51,408 nucleotides of DNA from Brachionus rotundiformis (GCA_016802295.1 JAESIW010000178.1:1-51408); one strand, 5' to 3'. Shown: positions 1-11,739, numbered from the stretch's first letter. The notes: generated from the sequence alone by a model not told the origin. Program-made: numbers and translations.

Positions 1-367
1 TACTAAAAATTACAATTTAAAATAAAACGATAATAAAAATGCTTTGAACTGAATTTAAGTAAATTTTTTGAATTAACTTAAACAATCATTACATTATACT
101 TGCATATTGGAAAATAAAATCAAAAAATTTCATATCAAGTTAATTCAATGAAAAAGTTTGACATATTTTTTTTAAGATAAAATTGTGAAAACTGGAAAAC
201 TTAACCAAAAATTATTCTAGAAAAGCAAGAAAAATTTTTGAAAAATGTCATAAAAATCTTGATATCCTACTTGAAAAAATTTAAAGTAAAATATTTGCTA
301 TAAAATTGAGAAAATATTTCTTTAACCCGTATAAAAGGGACTTAGGATAAAATTAATATTATAATTA

Positions 368-384
368 AACCCTAACCCTAACCC
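368..384. repeat. Short interstitial telomere-like (CCCTAA) run
   Basis: Nearly three tandem units of CCCTAA, the complement of the TTAGGG telomere repeat common in animals. It is far too short to be a chromosome end and is flanked by ordinary AT-rich DNA, so it is best read as a small interstitial telomeric repeat, perhaps left by break repair. Confidence 0.6.
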
Positions 385-687
385 TTTTTACATACATAGG
401 TACGTAACTACACTACAAAAGTCAATCAAATATGCTTTCAACGACAAAATATGCTCTCATATGACAGGACAATGATGTGTTCAAAATTTACATTAGAGCT
501 CCGCGTACGTGCCCCTAAGTAACTGCAAATGCATTGAATTACTTTTCACTTGGCTATATAATTTCAAAAAGATGTAAAAATATCTGGCTAAAATTATAAG
601 TGAATTGCTCAGAACAACTTTGGAGTCTAAGCTGATGATCAAATACTGAAATAAATACTTAAAAAACTATATCATTCTGTTCAGTAC

Positions 688-728
688 AGCCTAATAAATA
701 AATTTAGAGGGATTTTATTTATTAGGCT
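688..728. repeat. Perfect 15-bp hairpin
   Basis: AGCCTAATAAATAAA at 688-702 is matched exactly by its reverse complement at 714-728, with an 11-base loop. No neighbouring gene uses it as an obvious terminator. It may be a fragment of a small inverted-repeat element. Confidence 0.6.
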
Positions 729-1299
729 TTAAAATTAATTTTTAAAAAATTTCTTTTGGTCTAAAACTCGAGTCAATGTACAAAAAAGACATTTCACAAT
801 GAGTCAAAGTTTGATATGAGTGTAAAAACGCATCCGAACTTATTTACTAAAATTTTCGAAAAAATATTTTAATTATTTTTAACTTAAAATTTTTAACTTT
901 GCCTTGAAATAAACTTTTTCTGACTCAAAACTACTTTATAAATATAACAAAAAAAAAAAATTATCAAAAAATATTATTCCTAGCGAATTTTAGCCAAAAA
1001 AATCGAATATCAATCTTGGATATTAAATTGAGTGTTTTTTAGAATATTTTTTAGAATAGTTGGACTGTTATAAAAATTGGGTAAAGTTGGCTAAATTGTT
1101 GTGAGGTTACTTCCTTTTTATTTTTTTTTGTAGTAGTTGTTCCTTTTCGGAGTTTTCAATTTTCTCAATTTTGGAGATTAACAATCGAAAAATTGTTCAA
1201 ACGTCAGCCAGTCATGTTTGTGATAAATATAATAAATGATTAAAAAAAACTGCTAACAATTTGAGTTTTATTTTTCAATTTAGCTTATTAATTAAATAA

Positions 1300-3070
1300 T
1301 TAAACAAGCAAATCTAATAGTTCGCAAAATTCATTTTTTTTTAGTATTTTGTTAGAACTCGAATTAATTTTGTCTTTTAGATTGGTAGCAAAATTATTTC
1401 TATTAAGGATGTTTGGAAATTTCTTCAAAAGATCATTTATTTCCTCAATATCAAGACTTTGACTTCTATCTTTATCGGCCAGATCGAACAAAAATCTTTA
1501 AAAAAAATTAATTTTAGCATCAAACATTTCTGACACAGAATTTTACTCGAGAATATTCTTCTGACATTTTTTCCTGTTTTTTACTTCAAATATAAAGTAA
1601 CATTCGATAAATTCAAAAAAATCCAAATGCCCGCTTTTGTCTTTTTTTAAATGACAAAAAGTTTTAACAAAAAGAAAAATAATTTTTTTTTACCTTCATC
1701 AAAACTTTCGAATACAAACCTTAGGATGCTTTCCATTTCTTTTAGTTCTTTATCTGTCTCGATATTTTGATTTTTTCTAATTAAAAAAGAAACAAATAAA
1801 TCCAATTTTATTTGTCCATTTATTGCGACAGCCTTACAGAGCATTTAGAAAAAAAATTATTATTTTAAACAAATGAGACTAGATGGTGAAAACATACATT
1901 AAAAGCATTATAAATTTCTTGTATTTGTTTTGTGTTTTTTTCAGTTTTTTCACAAAGCAATTTTATTTTGTCCTAAAATTTAATTTTATTCTATAAAATT
2001 AATAATTTCAATTACCTGTGACAATTTTTCATAAATTTTTGTGTAAACTTCAATTTCAGTAACTTTAAAATTAGCTGATCCAGCTAAAAACGTTTTCGAT
2101 TCTTCTGAATTGTACGAATTGACTGTGTTGTAATAGCTGTATCCGATATGACAAGAACTGTCAAAATTGTTATTGCATTCATTTGCAATAAATAAATCGT
2201 TGTAGCCAAACGAAGGGCCACTATTTGGCTCACAATAAATTGCTTCTAGAGATCGACTGCATTCAAAAATTAGCTTTTTATTAAATATGTTAAAGTAGCT
2301 AAATAACAGCGAATATTGATCTTGGACAAAGCCGCTATCCTTTGACCAACAAGCACCAGTGTATCCTCCGAATACGGCCTTATTTTCAGTTTCTATTACT
2401 ATAAGAGTATTTGAGAGGCCGTCGCATTTATGGTGAAAATTTTCAGACTTGAAACCATCACGACTTCCACGATACATGAGACACCATTTCTGATCTGTAA
2501 ACTTGACTAAGCTAATCAAATCTCTTAGCTCATTTTCAGTCAAAATAGTAGAGCTAGTGTAATCTTTAATTTAATAAGAATTAGAATTGAATATAATTTT
2601 ATTTAATTGTACTTTTAGGATTTGAATTGAAAGGTCTTGCTATTTTTGCTTGTGGTTTTTTAATTGAATCATTCTTTTAGGAGAAATTTTAATTTAAATT
2701 GTTAGAAAAGCATTTTTCATTTCGAGATTTTTGCATGTTTTATTAAAAGTTTGAATAAAATGAAAAATGTTTTGATTGGGTCAATAGAAATTATATTTTT
2801 AAACAAAAAAATATATAACCCATTAGAAATATAAGAAATAAAAACATATCAACCAATCTATAGCCAAGTGTTGCCGACCATCCTTTGCTTTGCTCATCTT
2901 AATTAATTTGTCTAAAAATTTTGAGATTTTCTCTTTTGAAATGTTCACTTTGAAAGAGTCTAAATCGATTGTTTTTTAATAAATTAAAAAACCAAAATAA
3001 GCACAAATATAAGATACTCTCCTAATCGAATTAAATGAGTTATAACTGGAGCAAATAGCATTTTTGCCAT
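1300..3070 (-). CDS. TLDc domain plus EF-hand protein, multi-exon
   Basis: Minus-strand gene with short introns. The main exon (about 2570-2016) encodes a TLDc domain: an entry resembling S-x-I-L-T-E-N-E-L, then MYRGSRDGF and FGGYTGACW. It ends in a good donor (CACAG/GTAATT, 2016/2015). I place later exons at 1972-1898, 1832-1694, 1640-1585 and 1495-1300 by AG/GT sites and continuous frame. They encode EF-hands, with calcium loops read as DKSGHLDFFEF and DKDRSQSLDIEE. Upstream exons are likely at about 2959-2854 (ending KAKDGRQHLAID) and 2670-2609 (NDSIKKPQAKIARPF). A possible first ATG is at 3070, but its phase with the next exon does not fit cleanly, so the N-terminus is uncertain. TLDc proteins are linked to oxidative-stress resistance and V-ATPase regulation; the EF-hands suggest calcium control. 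TLDc before EF-hands is the order I read. Domain calls are strong; exact splice sites are inference. Confidence 0.75.
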
Positions 3071-4087
3071 GAAAAAACACCTAATTTGATTTTCTTTTCG
3101 GCAATTTCTAAATTTTTATTGACCAAATTTTTCCTGTTTTTTTCTTATTTTTTTTTCATTGAAAAATTATTATTCTTTTATATATTTTTTAATTTTTTAA
3201 TAACATTGTCAGAATTGGCGTAAATTGAATAAATAATAATGTAACAAAATTTGGAGATTAAACCATAAATTTCTGCTTTCGAATTCTGCAAAATGCACCC
3301 CATTAAAAAGTATTTAATTTGACTGCGCATTTTAAATGCAGAGTTTTTGCAGAGCCTCACACAATATTCAGCATGTATTTTGCATTATTTAGCATTTCAC
3401 AGAAGGCTCGTTCCTCGCAATTATTGGTATTCTATTACAATTAACATTATCATATTTTTTGAGTAAAAAATTAATTGCTGAAGCATAAAGCATACCTTTA
3501 TTCTAAAAGCGTTTTGTGCCCAAATACACCTGTCATGGCTTTAAATCATTTTGTAATATATGCTTTGAAAATGGCAAAAGATTTTAGTAGTGATGATATC
3601 GAATATGCATATTCGAACCGATATTCGAATAGGTAGCTTTTCGAATGAAAATTAGTTTTGAATTTAATTTGTTAATAAAAATTTTTTTGAATTATATACT
3701 TGAAAATTGATTTATTTAAATTAAAAATTGAATCTCTAAAATATTCGAATTTGTATTTGAAAATTTAAATTTTTGAATCAAAGATTGAATATAATAGATA
3801 TTAATCAAAAAAATAACTGATCAGAAAAAATTTAATTAAAAAAAGATTCATTAAATAATTCGAATTTCAATTCGATTTGGATACTAAAAGTGTGCCAGAT
3901 TTTCACCCGTTAACACAGCTCTTCTAACATTTTCTGGATTTCAATAGTCCCATCCATCTAACCAGGTATCAAAAAATAGTTGTTCTCATTTAACCAACGC
4001 TGCAAGAGTATAAAAAACTAAATTTTCAAATACTTAATTTTCAAAAATTCTATTTTAATTTTAAAACTTTCAAATTATAAGAACAAA
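3071..4087. other. AT-rich spacer, no gene seen
   Basis: No supported gene. Short open frames here, such as one on the minus strand at 3178-3360, have no recognisable domain or coding-like composition. Around 3600-3650 and 3740-3860 the motif ATTCGAAT/TTCGAATT recurs several times, which looks like degenerate simple repeat. Confidence 0.45.
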
Positions 4088-4308
4088 GTAAAATTTTTGA
4101 TCAAATTTTAAGCGCCCAATCTTGCTCAAACATTTTTAGATACGCAATAAAATTTCATCGCGGATTTTTTATTCTTTTAACATTTCAATGCTTTATTTTT
4201 AAACTTTTGAAAAAGGACTGTAATTTCTAAAAATGCATTGAAATTTAATTGCGCATCTAAAAATGTTTGAACAAGATTGAGCGCTTGAAATTTGATCAAA
4301 AATTTTAC
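4088..4308. repeat. MITE-like inverted repeat, about 221 bp
   Basis: The left arm begins GTAAAATTTTTGATCAAATT and the right arm (to 4308) is its near-perfect reverse complement, with pairing extending some 75 bases inward through AAGCGC-CAATCTTG and CAAACATTTTTAGAT. There is no coding content. The structure fits a non-autonomous DNA transposon or fold-back element. I could not find an unambiguous target-site duplication. Confidence 0.65.
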
Positions 4309-4816
4309 CTTGCTATTATTAGTTGAATTATCTAAAAATCAAGTTGTTTTTTAAATTTAAGTAACTTCGAATTTTAATTACAATGACGTTAAGAATAGTT
4401 TTCGAATTTAATTTCAAAAATAAAAATAAATCAAATTCAGATTTAAATTTATCTTATATTCAAGATTAAATTAGAATATTCTACTTTTTCAATAGTCTTT
4501 TCAAATTTTTTATTTGTTCAAGTTTCAATTTGCGTCCAAAAAGCCAATTCGATTTCATCACTAGATTTTAGTTTTTAAGTAGTTTAAGTAATATTAAAAT
4601 TATATTAGATTTTTTCTAATAATAATATTAAGTTTAAAAAAAAAGCCTAAAAAAATGAAATAATTATTATTTTAAAATTTCTTCGTTAGATATGAATTAT
4701 AAAATTTAAAAAAACTGATTAATGAAGTCCAAAAATGTGTGTTAAAATTAATTTTTAATGTTTGCAAAAAAACTTAAATAAGTTTTCCGATATGTCAAGA
4801 TGATATATAAAGAGCT

Positions 4817-5183
4817 GGGGCTGTGAAGTTCATTTCAATTCGATCGTTTCAATTCACAAAAATTTGAAAAACTTTTTAACTATAATGAATAATTTAGTTC
4901 TGTAAAGTGCTTAATGTTTAAGCAACTTTGCTTATTCCGAAAATATATGTCTGCAAAAACTCTGCAAAGTTAGTGCACAATTGATTTGAATATTTTTTAA
5001 TGGCGTCCAAAATGCAATAAATTGCAGAGTATTTTGCAGACTTATTTTATTGAATCAAGCAAATTTGCTTTTTTGCTTAATTTGCTTGAGCATTTTATAG
5101 AACTAAATTATCTCTTTCTGTAAAATAGTTATTCAAGTTTTTCTGAATTGAAATGATCGAATTGAAACCAACTTCACAACCCC
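4817..5183. mobile_element. MULE-type MITE, copy 1 (9-bp TSD)
   Basis: The terminal inverted repeats begin GGGGCTGTGAAGTTCATTTC on the left and end in the complementary CTTCACAACCCC on the right. Flanks are TAAAGAGCT (4808-4816) and TAAAGACCT (5184-5192), a 9-bp duplication with one mismatch. A second copy of the family lies at 39949-40303 with a perfect 9-bp duplication. Nine-bp duplications are typical of Mutator-like (MULE) elements. The interior is non-coding and itself partly palindromic (TCTGCAAAA, AGCAAATTTGCT), so the element depends on a transposase elsewhere. Confidence 0.8.
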
Positions 5184-5502
5184 TAAAGACCTCAACTATA
5201 ACAAATATTGTTTCTTTTATCAACATGTAAAAGATGTGACACACTATTGAAAAAAGAAGATATTTTCATTTAGTTAATAAATTTAAAAAATAATTTCTTT
5301 AATTCAATTAGAAAAATTTTAAAACTAAGCTTTTAACAGTCATGAGAATTAATTTTGACAAGTAAAAGAAAACTATAAAATATGCATGTATAAAATATGC
5401 TATTTTGAAACTATATAAATAGAAACTATACATGAGTGCATGAAAAGTTTTCTTAATTTCTTTGTTATGGAATCAAAAAAATCTTTAAAAGAAAACAAGC
5501 TC

Positions 5503-7913
5503 TTATTCTTTGGTGTAATAGAAAGGCACAACATGATGCAATGTTCCTAGTTTCGCTATTAATAAATCTGTAGTTTTTACCCTTTTTTAAAAAAGCTACA
5601 AGTTTTTAATGAAAGTAAATAGAAAATTTCAAAATTTTTTTTTGTTATAAATAAAATTAAGCTTACATTATTGTTAAAATTCTCTTTTATCTTATTAATT
5701 TGATCTTGTATTTGAATTTTTTTCAAACTAATCAACTGAACTCTTTCTCTTATTTTGTCTTTTTCTCTAGATAAATCAGTAATTTGATCACGATCAACTT
5801 TAACTTGATTATATTTATGCCATATGCTGCTCTGAGTTTTATTCATAAATAATTGTGCATCATTTATTTGCCCTTGAATATTATTTTGCTCTTCATAAAA
5901 TTTATCAACAATGGAATTTTTTATTGTTTTCAATAGTTCCAAAATGGTATTGATTGACAATTTTTCTAGACTTTCAACTTTTAACAAACAAGCTTTAGAT
6001 TGTAAATTTTCTTCTATGATCTCTAGCAAATCGTCGTTCCATTTTGTGTTTTTCTTTATGCTAGTTTTTTTCGTAACTAAATCCAATTCCAATTTGGATA
6101 TATTTTTTTCTTTATTGGCTACTTCAGCTACCAACGAGTTAAATTTAGTATAGTAATAAATGCGCCATACGAATGTATCATACGAGTCTTTTTCTTCTTT
6201 TTTCTTTACTAAATTTGACTTTTCCGCGCGTATTCTTTCACTTAATTCAGACACTTCATTATTCAACTCGTTTATCTCAACTCTAAACTTTTCTCTCTTA
6301 GTCAAAAGTTTATTTGTATATTTTTCTAAATTTTTCAAATTTTGACTAATATCGTTAATTTTAATTGTAATGCTTTCAAGTTCATTCATAAGAGCACTTA
6401 ATTCATTCTGATTCGAATAAATTTTTAAATCCAAAACATCTATTATCCACTTTGTTGGATTATTATCTATGTCTAGCTGATTGAAACGCTGTGCTTTTAT
6501 CAATGAATTGTTCTTGTTAGTTAGGAGCAAATTTTTGCTAATTGTTTTACTGGCTAAATCAATCTCACAATTTTTGATCAGTTTCTCATTTTCGGCTATT
6601 TTTTCACCTAACTTTTTCTCATCATTACTCATACATGTTATTTGGCTTTCCAATTTGAAAATTTCCTCTTCTTTTGATCGCTTAAGAGCCATTAATACTT
6701 CAATTTGATCTTCAAAAATTTTCCTTGACTCGCTGTCATTTTTCTCTATTAAATTTGATCGAATTAATTGTATTTTTTTTTGCTCATCTGTTTCAATCCG
6801 ACATCTTTCCTCGCCAGTTATAAATTGCTTGTACTTTTTCTCAAAAGTCAATGACTTATCGCTTGGCTCAATAGACGACTCACACGTCAAATGATCGCTT
6901 ATCAATTTTTCAGTTTCTTTTATTTGAATTTTAAGTTTTTCGTTATTTTCCAGCAAACTTTTCTCCAGATTGATCATTTCACCAAGTTGTTCTTGCGTTG
7001 AATTTTGTTCAAGTTTTATTTTTTCATTTTTTAATTGTAACAAATTTTGTTTCATTGTTTCCTCAATTTGTGCATCCATTTGATACAGCTTGTCTAATTT
7101 GGCGGACACATTTGATTGTGGCAAAAAATCCCGTTTTGGAATAAACGATTCAATGCGGTTTATCAGCGCTGCTTTTTTGACATGCAAATTTTTCAAAATA
7201 TTCGGCCACTCTGCACTAATGAAATCATCGTTGCCGTCATTGAGCACAAAAAGACAGTACATTATACACAAATAGGCCGAGTCAATGTGACTGGTAGACA
7301 TGGGCAGATGGTCTTTTTGGTTGGCGATCACTTTTTTAAAAACGGGTTTTAGGCCAGTTGCTTTGCTACCTCGATTCAAATATTTGAACAAAAGCTTGTT
7401 GTGAGTCTGCCGGCAAATATCTGTATTTCCACTAACTGGATCAATCATATACACAACCATAGAGTCAGTAAGTCGAGGTATTTGTAAGCTACTTGGTAGT
7501 AGAAGCACCATTTGAAGGCCACTATTTGAGCCAGTCACAATTACAGTTGGCAAATTGGACATCTTTTCGTCGCTTGATTCAAATATTCTTGAGATTTTTT
7601 GACAGCATTGTTCACTTGACTTGGCTTCCTGCACCAAATCGGAACTGAATATACCACCAGCGATAGGACTTTCATCTATTATGACATGTGCAAATGGCTC
7701 TTTTAGTCCAAATATGTTTCTCAATGCAACTGCAATGTTATCTACGTCTAAATTAAGATTCATATTCAAATCAAAAGATTCATAAATTTTTTCTGTATCT
7801 TTTAATTCAGCCACAACTGTATTCAAGGTTTCAAAATTTTTCCAATTTTTCAATCGAAAATTTTCTTCAATTTCGAAACTATTTTCTTGATTACTATTAT
7901 CATATAGAGTCAT
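5503..7913 (-). CDS. Large coiled-coil protein with globular N-terminus
   Basis: Open frame of about 750 coding residues, read leftward from the ATG at 7911-7913, which sits just after an acceptor-like TTATTTTAG; a 5' intron or trans-splice site is possible there. Residues 1-260 look globular (VIIDES, TVIVTGSNSG, VVYMIDPVSGN, HIDSAYLCIMYCLFVL); the DSAYLC and CIMYC stretch is faintly like a Ulp/C48-type cysteine protease, a weak call. Residues about 270-750 are heptad-rich coiled coil, very rich in Lys, Glu, Leu, Asn and Ile. The frame runs to a stop at 5577-5579, but a donor AATAAT/GTAAGC at 5667/5666 suggests its last 30 residues are intronic. A likely last exon at 5567-5503 reads KLGTLHHVVPFYYTKE then stop; its phase is one base off the donor, so an indel or another junction is needed. 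Function unknown; the composition resembles the 17-26 kb proteins. Confidence 0.65.
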
Positions 7914-9198
7914 TCTAAAATAATAATAATAATAATTTATATAAGCTACAGCAAGACTCGCTTGCGGAGGCGGCCAACTAGGAGGTCACCTTTGGTCACA
8001 CCTATTACACATTACTCATAGAAAAGAACTGAAAAAAAGAAATACTGCTAAAGTTTATAAGTCATATAAGACTTAAGATTACATATAGAAGGGTTAGAAA
8101 AAGCTGTAAATGAAATATTTTATAGATAAATGGAATAAAATAAACGCCAAGATTTAAGGCAACGCAAAAAAAAAGCTTTTTTATTTTATTTATTTTAAAA
8201 TTTAATTTTGGTTTAAAACTCATAAAATTGTTAATTGTTATTGTGATTTTTAGTAATTTCAAAAATAATAAATTAAAGTAAAAAAAGAATTAAAAATTAT
8301 AATAAGAGCTACAGCAGACTGAGTGTGAAGCAAATTTTTAAGTAACTATGAAGCTATTTTAAATTTTTGTGCATATCACTCTTACTAATGCTGTAATGTA
8401 ATGATAAAAGAGTGAAAGCTTTTCGCTTCTATTTTATAACTATTTCAATATATTAATCGTTTTTTTTTATTATTAATAAAACGCTGAATTAAAATTAAAA
8501 AATTTCCACAAATTTTTTCCCAAATATTTTTTTTTATTTTTCAAACAATCATTAAAATTTATTCAAAATCAACTATTTGTTCTCCATTTTAAATTCATAC
8601 TACGCTTTAAATATTTTGTTGTAATAAAAGCTAGAAAAATAACGGAAATTTATCGAAACGGACAAAAATTAATAGTCCAACCAGAAAAAAAAAGCATCTG
8701 AATGTGAACTTTTTCTAACAGAATCATAGAACTTGCTCCTTTAAATTAAATGGATTAATTTCTTACTGATTCTTACAAGTAAATTTATAAAATTAAATTT
8801 TTTAATGATTTAAAAATTGAAGGCATAAAATAGAAATAAAACATATAAAACTATCTCACATTAACCACAATCATAAGCCAACTAATTAATTGTAATTATA
8901 AGATGAAAGATTCTTAAAACCTCGAAAGCTATCTACCTAAGCTATTTATCAATTCACATCAACTTTTGGTTGAAAAAAAATTTTTAATAAGAGCTTTAAT
9001 TAATTAGTCTATTTAAAAACTCAAAATGCTAGATTAATAAAAAAATTCGCTAAGAAAAAAATTTGATTGTTGCTATGTATTATTTATTTGTTTTTTCTAG
9101 CTATAAACAAAAAATGTTAGGTAAAGTAGGAAAAATGAAATGTTAAAATAAAAAAAAATAAAAAAAATTTGTCAGGTAAAACAAAACAAAAATTTCTA
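7914..9198. other. AT-rich spacer with a small GC-rich island
   Basis: Upstream of the coiled-coil gene. About 7945-8010 is unusually GC-rich for this window (GCTTGCGGAGGCGGCC) but shows no recognised RNA fold or coding frame. The rest is homopolymer-rich. A minus open frame at 8062-8262 has no domain and a composition like random AT-rich DNA. Confidence 0.4.
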
Positions 9199-9365
9199 TT
9201 GTCTTATAAGAGCTTTCAATGCTTAGACTGGACGACCACGTTTTCTTTTTTCTCCGATTGGAATATCTTTTGCAATTTTATATATTTTTATCTTATCGCT
9301 AGACCAACTTGATGTTTACAAATAAAGTTTTTTATAAAATGTGAAAATTGCATGATCCATTTTTT
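9199..9365 (-). pseudogene. MULE transposase C-terminal relic (SWIM finger plus GRP tail)
   Basis: Read on the minus strand, the frame shows FICKHQVGLAI, matching the end of a SWIM zinc finger (CKH), then, past a stop codon, AKDIPIGEKRKRGRPV, a second stop, and ALKALIRQ. A basic GRP tail ending in an xALxxQ segment after a SWIM finger is characteristic of many animal Mutator-like transposases. At least two in-frame TAA codons and no upstream catalytic domain show it is dead. It fits with the nearby elements that carry 9-bp duplications. Confidence 0.6.
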
Positions 9366-9605
9366 CTGATTTCATAATTATATTCAGGTAAAACAACATA
9401 ATTATTAAAACTTTTTGCTCTTGTTTACCAATTCAAATTAATAAAAAAACAATCAAGCAAATTGCGGATTTTTATTCGCTATATGGCTACATCACGATTG
9501 CAGACGGGTCATTTTATGAACCACATAATTAATCAATCAATTAACTTTTCTCATGAGCTGTATTTTTTTTTCACTTTAAATTTTTTTTAACCAATAAAGT
9601 TCGAC

Positions 9606-9937
9606 GGCAAAATGTTATTTTTTGTGCATTTTTATATTTTTACATTTTTACATTTTTGAGAGAAGAAAAAAAAATCTCAAAATCAAAAAATCTAAAAAAA
9701 TTTTCATTCAAGAAAAGTAATAATAAATTCGCAATTAATTAAAAGGGATTTTCAAAAAATTATCCTTGGTTTTTACAATTAAATTTTTCTAAAACTCCTT
9801 TTAATTAATTGCGAATTTATTATTACTTTTCTTGAATGAAAATTTTTTTAGATTTTTTGATTTTGAGATTTTTTTTCCTTCTCTCAAAAATGTAAAAATG
9901 TAAAAATATAAAAATGTACAAAAAATAACATTTTGCC
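9606..9937. mobile_element. Fold-back element, 332 bp, 9-bp TSD
   Basis: An almost complete palindrome: the left arm from GGCAAAATGTTATTTTTTGT runs some 150 bases and is mirrored to the right end ACAAAAAATAACATTTTGCC. The flanks are identical 9-mers, AAGTTCGAC at 9597-9605 and 9938-9946. Nine-bp duplications are typical of MULE superfamily elements. The short unpaired centre lies near 9760-9785. No coding content. The arms are so similar that the copy looks recent. Confidence 0.85.
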
Positions 9938-9946
9938 AAGTTCGAC

Positions 9947-11199
9947 TCTAGAAAAATTACAATATTTTGCTGAATAAATTATAACAAATTAAAAATTTTC
10001 TTTGTCTTTTTTAACATGTAATGAACTCAATATGGATTGTAATTTAGGGTTTGAAAATTCTAAAGATTCTAATTTATTTAGGAAGATTTTATTCACTACA
10101 ATATTAAGCCAATAGAAAAATTAAAGCAAAAATTACATAATATTAAAAAAATTAATGAAGATCCAAATTACCAAAAGCATACTTAACATGATTCAAATGA
10201 TAACAGTTTATTTTTGAAATAAAAGAGTAATACTCTGTTTAAAGCAAGGTTTATGGGTAACAAAAAAACTTTAGTAAGGTCCGATGACTGTGACTATGAA
10301 AACATTCAATAACAACTGTCATTTTCAGTTTCAATTTTATTTTTAGGGAGATTTTTTTATAATACTAATACACAGTCAAAGCAAAGGTTCAAGAAGTTAA
10401 TTTGTAATCAAGAATTTATTTTTATAATTTCTGCTGATTAACTGTTAAATAATATTTAATTCAATATTTTAAACGTTAGGCTAAAAAGAAGGACTATGAT
10501 CCATTCTGAGTGGCCTGAGGACTTCCTCAAATAATATTTAAAATAAATAAAAAAATAAACTGTTAAATGACAACATTTAAAAATTAAGTTCTTAACTCCT
10601 CCTTAAATTTTCTGTACTTAAAAGAATTTTTTTTACTGGAGTTGAATAATAGCGTTTTCATTATACCATGAGCCTAATTTAAACACAAAGAATTTCAAAT
10701 AAATTACCTAGCATTTTTATTATTATACATAGTTTTTTTTTTAACTAGCATTTTCGATTTCATGCCTTTTTTTTTTTTAAACATTAGCCGAACATTTTTT
10801 TTTTTAATCTTGCATTTAAGTTTAAGCTTTTAATAAATTGTCAAGAACAATCAAAGATAAAATATTTGTTTTCAATAGTAAAAAAATAAAGTTGATAAAA
10901 ATTTAATAACAAGCCTACACTCATAAAACAAGCGTCTTAGATACGCTTATTTTAAATATGATAAAAAGTCACTTTTATTGGTGTGTTTAAGACACTTATT
11001 AAAAAATTAGAGAAAATAAAGAAATTAGCAAAATTTTAGAAATTCGGGTAATCCTAAAGTTTTAGCAACCATTGCCACCTTTTTTCATACCTTGAGTGAT
11101 ATGATAAATTCTTAAATAGCTTCTAATTTTGACTGTTGTGTTGTGCTCTTAAACTGCTTAAGATAAATACTCTCCAACTACTTAGGTCCTTTCAAAATA
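9947..11199. other. AT-rich spacer, no gene seen
   Basis: No supported coding frame. Near 10920-11000 there is a degenerate internal repeat of CTTAGATACGCTTATTTT and GTTTAAGACACTTATT, possibly a decayed small element. The rest is low-complexity A and T tracts. Confidence 0.4.
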
Positions 11200-11590
11200 A
11201 CTTAGCCATAAAATTTTAATTTCGCCAAAAAAATTACCAAAAAATGGGTAAAAAAAACGTCTCTAGCCCACTAAAATGGCAGATCGTGGGTCTGCTAAAA
11301 AGTGAAAATAAAAAGCAAAATGAGATAATTAACATGTTAGGTGTATCTCCAAAATGTGTCTCTTCAACAAAAAAACGATATGAAGAGACTGCTACTGTGT
11401 CTGATCGAAGCCGTTCTGGTAGACCTCGAAAATTAACTTTTAGGAATGAAAATTAGATTTTTAGAGATATAAGAAAAGACCCTACATCTAGCTATTAAAA
11501 ACTCGCTACTGATTTTAATTTTAAGACTCAAGGGGTTAGGATAAGTACTTTTACTGTAATGAGATTTCTGAAAAAAAAAGTTAAGTGTCT
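11200..11590 (+). pseudogene. Tc1/mariner transposase N-terminal relic
   Basis: The open frame from 11244 encodes a helix-turn-helix region (MGKKNVSSPLKWQIVGLLKS, then LGVSPKCVSSTKKRY) followed by the GRPRKLT hook typical of Tc1 transposases. After a TAG stop the frame continues recognisably (RKDPTSSY, a second stop, then VRISTFTVMRFLKKK), matching the second helix-turn-helix. The DDE catalytic part is absent, replaced by AT-rich sequence after about 11590. It is a truncated, nonsense-bearing copy of a different Tc1 lineage from the transposase at 49-50.6 kb. Confidence 0.75.
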
Positions 11591-11739
11591 CATACATATT
11601 TGCTTTAATATATGATATATGATATATAGATATTTGATATATAGCTTTCTTATGTCGTAACTAATAACAACGTATGTCGGAACCACTCAATTTTATTATT
11701 TTTCGAGCATAGCTTAAACAATGGTTGTGCAATGGAAGA

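Larger units (their letters stand above)
1..1299. other. AT-rich spacer, no gene seen
   Basis: I see no convincing coding sequence on either strand. The stretch is homopolymer-rich and holds a short telomere-like run and a perfect hairpin, listed separately. The right part lies just beyond the stop codon of the minus-strand TLDc/EF-hand gene and would include its 3' untranslated region. Confidence 0.5.

Noticed and set aside
368..384. True telomere end
   Set aside because: Fewer than three units and flanked by ordinary sequence.
3178..3360. 60-codon minus-strand frame
   Set aside because: No homology, composition like random AT-rich DNA, and no splice context.
5911..7352. Plus-strand frames opposite the coiled-coil gene
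   Set aside because: Phe/Ser/Leu-rich shadows of the Lys/Glu/Asn-rich minus-strand coding sequence.
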